Source: an uncultured Sulfitobacter sp.
GTDB taxonomy: Bacteria; Pseudomonadota; Alphaproteobacteria; Rhodobacterales; Rhodobacteraceae
DNA: 64,000 bases
NCBI RefSeq assembly: GCF_947499945.1
Contig: NZ_CANMQD010000003.1
Span: forward strand, 62,001-126,000
Reading direction: 5' to 3'
This document shows positions 47,713 to 55,428 of this stretch, piece by piece; the stretch's first letter is position 1; the number at the start of each line of letters is the position of its first letter. The notes under the pieces were generated by a model. That model saw only the letters and a program-made list of their open reading frames with translations, had not been told where the DNA came from and did no database searches. Position numbers and translations under genes: made by a program.

Positions 47713-48064
47713 ACTTCATCCGAATATCTAAGAAAAAACATCGTCGTTATATACAATCCCACAGTATTTCCAAGCGCTGCTATTTTGACCGAAATGCTTG
47801 ACGTGCGCGGGGTGGTGAAACATTTTTCTGAACTGAGAGCGGCATAGTGCATTCTCGGTTTGAAAGGTATCTTTGCTGTATGGTTTGCGCTTGCCGTTGT
47901 AGAGCGTTAGCCACGACGTTCTGCAACGCCATTAATGTCCGCTCCTTCTAACCTGTTAAAAATGGGTCATCTTTGAAATGCTCAGCTGACTTGATCAGAC
48001 AACTCTATTGGTCGTTAGCCGCCCAACTTTCGCTGGACGGCTACGGAAACCAGATTTTATTTTA
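47713..48064. other. Intergenic stretch with a weak hairpin
   Basis: About 0.35 kb. The only structure seen is an imperfect hairpin at 48017-48042 (AGCCG against CGGCT with inner CCA/TGG pairs) just past the C45 hydrolase stop; it may be its terminator but lacks a T-run. Confidence 0.4.
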
Positions 48065-49219
48065 TCAGGCAGCTTTGTGTACGTCCGCCAGTGCCGATGA
48101 AAAGTATGTGCCGATCTCCCTGCCTTGTCCGGCAGCATAGTCTCGCGCTACCGCATTCCAATCGACTGATGCGGCTTGTGACCAGTCAACGGCGCCATAA
48201 TCAGTACCGACTGCAGCGTAGGGCGCTTTAGGCATGGTGCCTTGTTCATAATCGACGGTGCGCTGCCCTTCGGAGAAATCATGCAGCGCTTGGTCCCAAC
48301 GGTCACCCTTTAAGGTTAAGCCGAGCGTCAGCGCCCGAGGATCATATTCGGCTGTAAACAATGTGCCAAACCCTTGCGCATATCTATCTTGCAAAAGGGG
48401 TGGCTTGAGAAACTGGCGGTTCAGTTCGCGTGGTTTGATCCGCAGTTGTTCCAGATGCGCGTGGCGCTCAAACGTCCGCGTAAAGGCGGGCCGGTCCGCT
48501 ACGGTTTTGCCACTCTGATGATTGGTCGCAACCGCTGACGGCATTATCGTCAGGCCCCCGCCCGGGGCCATTTCCACGCTTGCCGTCCGGCCCGAAGCAT
48601 CCGCAAGGACCAGATTATAAGCCATGTGGGATGGCACCCGTTTTAACGCCGACAATGCCTCATCGACGGTATCGCAGGTTTCTAGCACGTAGCGCACGAT
48701 CGTTGTAATCCCGAACCCTTCTCCATGTTCGGACCGGCCACCGTAGGCCAGTGCAACGCTGAGCCCTGCATCGTTGATACCATCAGACAAGCCCCATAGA
48801 AATTCAACCATACCCATCACGGCCCGTCCGGACCACTCTGTGCGCAAAAGAAGCCCCTCGTTCAGCTCCGGCGACAGATCATAGTTGCGCACAAGCCGGA
48901 CGTCTTTCTTGGTAGCGACAGCGGCAAGAGAACAGCCGCCAAGATAGGTAGGCGGGCACCATGTCGAAAGAAACCTTGCCGCGCGGTCTGATCCGCCTGC
49001 CAAGGTGACCAAGCGGTCATAGGTCCGGACAAGTTCGGGCATGTAGCGCTTCAGAGCATCACTACATTCTTTGCGGGACGGTCCCTGATCCCCACCGCGT
49101 GCAATAAACCATGCCTCATATGCGGGCCAGGACCTGTTCCAGCGCGCAGCCCACTTTGGGCCGGGGATCGTTTCGGCTACGGCGTCAAACGTCAATGTCA
49201 TCTGTGTCATCTGTGTCAT
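48065..49219 (-). CDS. C45 family autoproteolytic acyltransferase/hydrolase
   Basis: A 384-residue Ntn-hydrolase related to penicillin acyl-CoA:6-APA acyltransferase. The self-cleavage site is Gly95-Cys96 in LGGCSLAAV, which would free the nucleophilic Cys. Later family motifs VRNYDLSPE, EFLWGLSDGINDAGLSV and ATNHQ are present. The start region has two or three in-frame ATG codons from a 9-base repeat (MTQMTQM), so the exact start is uncertain. It lies 1 base after the PHB-depolymerase-like gene; substrate is likely an amide or acyl-amino acid. Confidence 0.82.
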   Translation of the reverse strand: MTQMTQMTLTFDAVAETIPGPKWAARWNRSWPAYEAWFIARGGDQGPSRKECSDALKRYMPELVRTYDRLVTLAGGSDRAARFLSTWCPPTYLGGCSLAAVATKKDVRLVRNYDLSPELNEGLLLRTEWSGRAVMGMVEFLWGLSDGINDAGLSVALAYGGRSEHGEGFGITTIVRYVLETCDTVDEALSALKRVPSHMAYNLVLADASGRTASVEMAPGGGLTIMPSAVATNHQSGKTVADRPAFTRTFERHAHLEQLRIKPRELNRQFLKPPLLQDRYAQGFGTLFTAEYDPRALTLGLTLKGDRWDQALHDFSEGQRTVDYEQGTMPKAPYAAVGTDYGAVDWSQAASVDWNAVARDYAAGQGREIGTYFSSALADVHKAA

Positions 49220-49220
49220 C

Positions 49221-50303
49221 TTAAAGATCCTTGTCTGCGGTGTTAAAGAAGAAGCGGATCATTTCAGCGCTGGCATCGGGCCCTTTAGCATCAGTGTAGG
49301 AGCCGGTTGACTTCCCACCGGACCACGCATGGCCTTGCCCCTCGATCTCCCAGCGTTCGACAATGGGTGTGCCTTGCAGATCGCTGAAGATGGTGCGTGA
49401 AAATTGGCGTCCTGCAGTGTCGCCGTCGCACGTTGTTTCAATGCTTTGACGCGCATTCATGTCCACCGCCCGCCGTACAATCGCGTCTCCGTTGGACGGA
49501 TGCACGGTGGTATCCGCTGTACCATGAAAGACGATTGTCCGGGTTGTAATTGCAGATACAGGCGGGGTTCCTAAATCAAGCGCGGTGCCTGACATGGCGG
49601 CAAATGCGGATGCCACGTTCTTTGCCGCGCCAGCGGGCAATCCGGAATGTGCTCCGACTGCTGCAAAGACGTCATCATAGGTTTCGCCCAAGATCGCTGC
49701 CATTGCCGCACCGGCGGACAGGCCAGCAACGAATGTCTGATCCCGTGTTATGCCGTGCTCTTTAGCGACCGACGAGGCGATCCCTGCCAGGATTAAGGGC
49801 TCACCTTTGCCGCGTCGCTGATCGCTTTGGCTGAACCAGTTCCAGCATGATTGCGCATTATCGCCGCGCGATTGCGCAGGATAGACGACGGCGAACCGAT
49901 GTTGCTCGGCCAATGCATTCATACCTGTCCCCATCGCAAAATCTTCGGGTGTCTGGGTGCAACCGTGCAGCATCATGACGATACCTGTTACCCCTTCAGT
50001 GGCCGAGGCGGGGACATAAGTCCGATACGTGCGGCTGCCTGCCTGACAGGTAAATGTATCGCGTTTGAATTGCGCACCTTCTGACACCGTCCCATCAAAC
50101 TCACGGGTATTGCTGCCGAAACCTGCAAATTGATCCAACATGCTGTCGAGCGATGGTAGATCAGGCATTTTCTGCTGTATCGCTTGAGTAGAGTGCGGAA
50201 CGAGGCCGTGCCGGGCGAGTGTGCGTTGGACAAGATCGTTGGCGGCCGACAGCCGTGCGCCATCGTTCGCCGAGCGCATTGCGCCCACGTTGAAAAGTTT
50301 CAT
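49221..50303 (-). CDS. PHB depolymerase family esterase (LpqC-like)
   Basis: A 360-residue alpha/beta hydrolase of the polyhydroxybutyrate depolymerase/feruloyl esterase family. The oxyanion motif MLHGC lies at 111-115 and the nucleophile is Ser196 in GLSAGAAM; the catalytic Asp and His are likely in FHGTADTTVHPSN and IEGQGHAWSGG. No signal peptide is visible, which suggests a cytoplasmic enzyme. It sits between the CopG-type regulator and the C45 hydrolase in one unit. Confidence 0.88.
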   Translation of the reverse strand: MKLFNVGAMRSANDGARLSAANDLVQRTLARHGLVPHSTQAIQQKMPDLPSLDSMLDQFAGFGSNTREFDGTVSEGAQFKRDTFTCQAGSRTYRTYVPASATEGVTGIVMMLHGCTQTPEDFAMGTGMNALAEQHRFAVVYPAQSRGDNAQSCWNWFSQSDQRRGKGEPLILAGIASSVAKEHGITRDQTFVAGLSAGAAMAAILGETYDDVFAAVGAHSGLPAGAAKNVASAFAAMSGTALDLGTPPVSAITTRTIVFHGTADTTVHPSNGDAIVRRAVDMNARQSIETTCDGDTAGRQFSRTIFSDLQGTPIVERWEIEGQGHAWSGGKSTGSYTDAKGPDASAEMIRFFFNTADKDL

Positions 50304-50332
50304 CTGTTTTTCCTACTTAGATTGAACGCATT

Positions 50333-50749
50333 TTATTTGATGCGGTCGGCAAGTGCCTTTTTAAGGTCCGCGCTGGCTTGCAAAGCACCTAGCACGGTAA
50401 TTGATGCGATTGTTTGGAGCGCTAGTTTCGGCGTAATTCCTGAATCAAATCGGGCAAGTCCAACAACCTTGATGTGTAAGACTTTGCCCGCGTCCCGCAC
50501 CGCTTCAAGATCGGCGACCGAATAATCCCGCAGCCCAAGCTCCATCGTATGCCGCTCTAGCGATTTGCTTACGACGTCTTCATGATTCTCAAGCTGGTTG
50601 CGGATCGCTGTTCGGATCAGATCGCTTCGGTTGGAGTAGAAGCCTTCCTGCACCAGCAGATCGATGCGGCCAAGATCGACGAAGCCAAGATTGATCGTAA
50701 TTTTCTCATTTTCGGGTTGCTTGTCGCGCAGTTGCCGTATGTTACTCAT
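50333..50749 (-). CDS. CopG/ribbon-helix-helix family regulator
   Basis: A 138-residue protein with an N-terminal ribbon-helix-helix (EKITINLGFVDLGRIDLLVQ then SNRSDLIRTAIRNQL). The C-terminal half is longer than in minimal CopG proteins. The start has GGAG at a good distance; an ATG four codons upstream is possible. As the first gene before the esterase and C45 hydrolase, it probably controls that operon. Confidence 0.82.
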   Translation of the reverse strand: MSNIRQLRDKQPENEKITINLGFVDLGRIDLLVQEGFYSNRSDLIRTAIRNQLENHEDVVSKSLERHTMELGLRDYSVADLEAVRDAGKVLHIKVVGLARFDSGITPKLALQTIASITVLGALQASADLKKALADRIK

Positions 50750-50761
50750 TGTTTTCTCCAT

Positions 50762-51180
50762 CCATGTGGATGGTATATGGCTGTAGCTAGTGATCTTGCA
50801 AGCTCGAAAGACGATTTTTGTCAGGAAGGGTTTAAAAAGGGACGAAGGTGACCTCTTTTATCAGCTTATCTGTCGACAGACATTTTCACCAATCGCAGCA
50901 TCGGAAATTGGGCTTATTGTTGCCGTTCATACCAATTCAAAAGGTCACGTCCTGCTGAACTTTTGCTTCCTCATGCCAGTAAGCCAAGTTTGGCACTTGC
51001 ATTGAATGACTGATTTCCGCCCCAAGGTATGGTTTGCCTGCACAAAGGGAGCAGATATGGAAACATGCTCGAATACGTACACAGTTCAAAGGTATTATCT
51101 CGACCAATGCGTCGAACTACGGGATTGAAACGTCCCTGAGATGTAAGCACACCTTCTAATTGATATGATTATATTTTTAG
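50762..51180. other. Intergenic stretch with a palindrome shared with the methyltransferase remnant
   Basis: No gene seen. Positions 51121-51136 hold GGGA-TTGAAACG-TCCC, which matches GGGAC-TGAAACG-GTCCC at 39632-39648. In both places it lies about 45-60 bases upstream of the same methyltransferase start, so it may be that gene's old operator. Confidence 0.55.
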
Positions 51181-51420
51181 GTGGCGCTTGTAGAAATAGA
51201 TGACTTCATGGAGCGCTGGACTGGTTCGGGAAGTAGCGAGATGGCAACTGCGCAGTCCTTTGCGATTGATCTGACTGCATTGCTTGGCGTTGAGCCACCC
51301 AAAGTGTCCGACAAAGAAGGCGACTTCCTTGATTACCGTTTTGAGCGGCCCGTCACGTAGACCCACACAGGCCGCAAGAAGAACCGCCGCATCGACCTCT
51401 ACGAGAAGGGTCGCCGTTAA
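51181..51420 (+). pseudogene. Second N-terminal remnant of the DNA methyltransferase family
   Basis: From GTG 51181 the frame reads ALVEIDDFMERWTGSGSSEM, then AIDLTALLGVEPPKVSDKEG and DYRFERPVT, a stop at 51358-51360, then THTGRKKNRRIDLYEKGRR and another stop. It is a paralogue of the remnant at 39692 and closer to the intact form. The rest of the gene is gone; IS21 remains follow. Confidence 0.78.
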
Positions 51421-51520
51421 GTGTCACTGAGAATTTGCCCATATGAAAACATTGTCCTGACAGTTTTGGTCAGGGGAACATGGAGTGATCGATATGGGTT
51501 TTTTAGTGTTATCCGACGCT

Positions 51521-51569
51521 CAATGCCCGACAGGCGTTTGCGAAGCAATCTGCCGAGAGGGGCATTGCG
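51521..51569 (+). repeat. Palindromic repeat, copy 1
   Basis: A 49-bp unit beginning CAATGCCCGACAGGCG and ending GGGGCATTGCG, with an inner stem-loop (GGC-GTTTG ... CAATC-TGCC). It is about 84% identical to the unit at 52711 and sits at the head of the istA remnant. Confidence 0.65.
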
Positions 51570-52375
51570 CGACAAAACGCCAATTCGTGAGATCGCCCGA
51601 CGCACCTTGCTGTCTCGCAACACCATTAAAGAGTATCTCAGCGAAGATCCCTGTCGAACCGAAGTTCAAAACGCCACCGCGTCCCGTCGACCCGCAGCGT
51701 TTGTTTGCATCTGTGAGAGGGGAGCAAGTTAGATCCTTACGCAGATCGGTTGTCAGCATGGCTTTTGGCGCAGAGGCGTAATTCTCGTAAAGAGCGGCGC
51801 AACGCTAAACTGCTTATCGTGACATTACTCTTGGCAATGCATTGTCAGCCGATGGCTGTATGAAGACCTGGTAAAGTCGGATGCGACGGGTCCTATGAGC
51901 GGATTGTAACCTTTTCCCGTGCGTGGCGGGCTGATCGACATCGCGCAGAGCAAACAAAAGGGCGCGGGACATACGTGCCTTTGGTGTTTCAACTTTACTG
52001 TCACGCATGCAAGCATGTGTTGCCGTGCAACGGGTGAAGCGTTCCAGTTCGATTGGCGCGAAGACTGGGCCACGATTGCTAGCGAATGCGTCAAACTGCA
52101 AGTTGCACACACCAAGCTCTCGCACAGCCGTGCCTTTATTGTCCGTGTTTATCCTCTTCAAACGCACGAGATGTTGTTCGATGTCCACTGGCATACTTTC
52201 CGTGTGTTTGGCAGTGTTCTAGGGTGAGGCATCTATGACAGTGGGAATTGTCCGCCATCGGTCCGAGGACAATGGACGCGAAGACTGCGGTCGACCGCTT
52301 TGGCTTCGGAAACAGCCCCAATGGCAAACGTAGATCGGTACGACGATCTAAGAAGAGCGGGGGGCAAGCGCGATG
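51560..52375 (+). pseudogene. IstA transposase remnant
   Basis: Frames carry TPIREIARRTLLSRNTIKEY (the helix-turn-helix), then after a gap GEAFQFDWREDWATIA, KLQVAHTKLSHSRAF and LLQTHEMLFD-like QTHEMLFDVHWHTFRVFG, all landmarks of IstA. Multiple frameshifts and stops; the C-terminal part is lost. Confidence 0.78.
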
Positions 52376-52985
52376 CGTCATGATCCAGCAGGAGCTTCCG
52401 TTGTCATCATGCTGCGCAGTCTCAACCGGCGTCTCGCCGCAGGCAAGCATCAATGTCCGTGCACCTTTGGTGCGACATATCGCATGCGGTCGATGATTTG
52501 GTTGCATAAGTTGCGCCCGCATTTGAGGCAGCTACGCCCATTTTATCTCTACTGCTCAAGGCGGAGATGGCGGAACGAGAGGTGCGGCCGATTGCCTATT
52601 ATACCAAGGTGGCGCGTTTCCCATCTTACAAGAATCTTGATGGCGTTGACTTCGCCTCAAGCGACGACGTTGAGGACACCGTCCGGCATTTCTATCGTGG
52701 CGAGTTCATACAATGCCCGACAGGCGATTGTGCAGCAATCTGCTGAGAGGGGAGAATGCGGAAAACGTTGTTCTGATTGATGGGCCTGGAACTGGCAAAA
52801 GCCGTGTCGCCACAGCCATTGTGGTTCAGGCGATCAAACATCACAGACGCAAAGTGCGCTACGGTTCCACCTTCTGAGCAAGCTCCATGAGCGCACCAAT
52901 GTTGTCATCACAACCAACCTCAGTTTCAATGAATGGGCTCAGGTCTTGGATTCTTTCGAGCATAGAATAGGTACTGTCAGGCAAT
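52376..52985 (+). pseudogene. IstB ATPase remnant
   Basis: Reads LKAEMAEREVRPIAYYTKVA in one frame and later DGPGTGKSRVATA (Walker A) and TNVVITTNLSFNEWAQV. A 50-bp palindromic repeat interrupts it just before the Walker A motif, and a frameshift follows. Not functional. Confidence 0.78.
52711..52760 (+). repeat. Palindromic repeat, copy 2
   Basis: A 50-bp unit that starts with the same 16 bases as copy 1. Its inner stem GATTG-TGCAG-CAATC is perfect. It interrupts the IstB reading just before the Walker A motif, where intact IstB has no such stretch. Confidence 0.65.
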
Positions 52986-53007
52986 GTATGCAAAGACGAC
53001 AGCGCAA

Positions 53008-53660
53008 TTAGTATTCCAGCCATGCGGAGTGCTTCATGCGGCCTAGGTTGCGGACCATATTATGAATATACCATGGTGACGCTTCGTCTGCTGACATGGT
53101 TTCCATGTACGACACGTACTGTTGTGCCAGAGCCACGGCTTTACCCTCTTGCTCACCTACGAATGCCAGTGCGCGGCCCTCACGTTCACGCAGGCTGCTT
53201 GCAACGCGACGCCGTCCCGTCTGGCGCTTCTTAAGGCGGCGATAAGCGCGCTTGTCCTTCTCATTGGAGGAGCGGATGTGTCCATCAAAAACCGCCCCAA
53301 AAATTTTGACATTGCCTTCCAGAATTTCACCCGTCTCGACCTCACGTGCAATCGCTTCACGCACCTTGTAGGCCAGCACAAAAGCCGTCTGGTACTGGCA
53401 GTCGATATTACGGAAGAGCATGAACTGTGCTCATGCTCTTAGAGGTGTTCATGATCAGGCAAATCTTGGCCCGCAGGTCAACGAAGCCCATTTGGGATAA
53501 TATAAAAATTATACCGCTGGTCACGCTAAATTGGTGGTAGCAGTTCTTGTACTTAGACTTTTTGCGCTTGGTGATTTTGTACCTCTCGTCATGGAACGCT
53601 AGGGGCAAATAGCTTCAACATCCGTCTCGGGCCAGCGCATCTTGTAGCACGTATCGTGTG
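53008..53660 (-). pseudogene. IS1595-family transposase remnant
   Basis: Read on the minus strand: RWPETDVEAICP, then a shifted frame with CYHQFSVTSGIIF, then an open frame (53421-53008) with DCQYQTAFVLAYKVREAI, GRRRVASSLREREGRALAF and MSADEASPW. These are the zinc-ribbon, DDE-region and C-terminal landmarks of ISXO2/IS1595 transposases. Stops split the N-terminal part and the end is lost. Confidence 0.8.
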
Positions 53661-54590
53661 CCGCCGCTTCACAGATGTTGCAAAGGCTAGGTTTGCGTGA
53701 CGCAACTGACATATGAAAGTGCTGCACCCTGTTATCACCATATCCTACGCCTATTCACCGTCGATGATGATATTGATGCACTTGGAGTAAGGTATGCAAC
53801 ATCATTGAAGGACCAATAGTAAGCACAAGGCACAAAACAATCGCCGCCACATAGATTAATACAACTGCATCTAATCATATGGGGTTTCTTGCTGGCAGTG
53901 CCAACGGATTAGATGAGTAATTCTGGTGTTGCTTTGGTCCGCTAGCTGATTGTTTTAGTTTGTTTTTCTAAAAGGAGATGAGATTTCTGAACACTTCCCC
54001 TTCTACCAAACAGCACATAAAATTAATCTGAGCGATCCATTCCGTCGCAACGTGAGCAGGTAGAAATTGCTTCAGTGCTGCCAAAGGAGGATTTATTTTC
54101 GCAATCTGATGGCGATTGAACTGCTATTAAACTTATCTTCGAATTTCGTTACAGAACCGTATGCGATGAAGCTGTTGAGAGAGGTGGCTATTACCTCCTT
54201 GGGGACAACTTCCTAACCAAAGTTGACGGTAAGGGAATGCCCAACAGCTTGCAGATTTTTGGCGGAATTGCTTGCGAACCTCTGGAAAAGTCCAAAAACA
54301 AGTAAAGGAAAAGCCCTAGTTGTCGCTCACATCCCGCTTGCAGCGTTTGATACTCAAGGCAGCTTAATTCTGCATGGTTCAACCTGATATTGCTATTGGG
54401 CAGGGCGTCGAAACAGTAATGGAAGCCTGACCCTCAAAGAGGTCATCCCACTTACCCAATTGAATTACCATTCGTTGAGTAAAGTCGGTGAAGAGGCTGA
54501 CAAAGCCCAAACTGTCTTCTGCCAAATCGGAAATTTTCTCATACAATGAGGAGGTTGCGTCTCCTCCTGATCTTGCCTTAGGGTAAGGTA
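53661..54590. other. Stretch without recognisable genes
   Basis: About 0.93 kb. Several short frames on both strands, none with motifs or good ribosome sites. It must hold the promoter of the secreted-protein operon that starts at 54591. Confidence 0.45.
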
Positions 54591-55412
54591 ATGAAAGCGT
54601 TAATAGATATTTGCAAAAAGTTGACGCAACCACCTCTTTTGGTCATAGCGCTTTCAGTTTGTTGTTCCACAGCGGCTACGGCTGCGTGCAATGATCGCGT
54701 TGACGTACAGATGAGCGAAGTGATTTCTGACTTTGATGCTGTGACGCTTGGTTTTCCTAGAGATACTACAATTACGCTTGCTTCCACCAAGAGGGATGCT
54801 GGGAAACTTTCAAACTTTGAGCGTGCGTATTTGAGCGTAGTATCACAGGCAGCAAGGGGGGCGGGTAGAGATCCGGCTCGAATATTAGTGGCTGTCCTGC
54901 CATATGCCAGTTTTCGGGCCGAAATTTATGATGAAGCGGCACGGAGATATCCGACACCCCTTACTAACCTGATTTCTTTTGATGGGCAGGACTGGTTGCT
55001 TGTCACTTTAAGCCCGTCGAGAATGTTGGCTCTCGCTTCGGGCGAGGGGTCAAAGTGTGGTGCGCCATTGGTCCTTAGCGTTGAAGCGTTGAATAAGGTG
55101 TCACAGGATTGGGCGCGTCATGTTCTGCCGCATGTACGCAGGCGCTCCGTGCGCAACTTTGCGGCAAAGCTTCCCGATCACCTTTCTTATTTACCCGCGC
55201 TGCTTAAGAACGCTGGTAGCGGAGGTCCCGCCTCGTTTTCTCAGCAGGTCATCGGGTTTTCAGACGTCTGCCTTTCTCAGAGCCTTCCTTTCGTAAGAAC
55301 TGTATTGAAACGCGTATTTGCTTCCCCTGACCCAATAAAATCAATGGCCGCGATTAATGCGGCTTTACCCAAAGACTTGATTGCCATGCGGCCTGCTTGT
55401 CTAACAAACTGA
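54591..55412 (+). CDS. Secreted protein of unknown function
   Basis: A 273-residue protein with a clear signal peptide (residues about 1-31, ending TAATA before ACND) and an AGGGTAAGG ribosome site. The mature part has few Cys, several Arg-rich helices (HVLPHVRRRSVRNFAAKL) and no domain I recognise. It ends 16 bases before the protease-VWA-RTX gene, so the two are probably one transcript. It may be a periplasmic partner, inhibitor or export helper of that large protein (inference). Confidence 0.7.
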   Translation: MKALIDICKKLTQPPLLVIALSVCCSTAATAACNDRVDVQMSEVISDFDAVTLGFPRDTTITLASTKRDAGKLSNFERAYLSVVSQAARGAGRDPARILVAVLPYASFRAEIYDEAARRYPTPLTNLISFDGQDWLLVTLSPSRMLALASGEGSKCGAPLVLSVEALNKVSQDWARHVLPHVRRRSVRNFAAKLPDHLSYLPALLKNAGSGGPASFSQQVIGFSDVCLSQSLPFVRTVLKRVFASPDPIKSMAAINAALPKDLIAMRPACLTN

Positions 55413-55428
55413 AACCGGAGACCACCCC

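Larger units (their letters stand above)
51500..52985 (+). mobile_element. Degenerate IS21-family element (istA and istB remains)
   Basis: Remains of an istA-istB pair in the order of IS21 elements, both broken by stops and frameshifts. No terminal repeats could be fixed. It lies directly after the methyltransferase remnant and before an IS1595 remnant, so the stretch is a mobile-element graveyard. Confidence 0.8.

Noticed and set aside
51421..51781. Overlapping frames of about 100 residues as novel small genes
   Set aside because: The sequence reads as broken istA with a helix-turn-helix segment; the frames are fragments.
53008..53421. 137-residue frame as an intact gene
   Set aside because: It is the middle and C-terminal part of an IS1595 transposase; the N-terminal part lies upstream in other frames and the end is missing.
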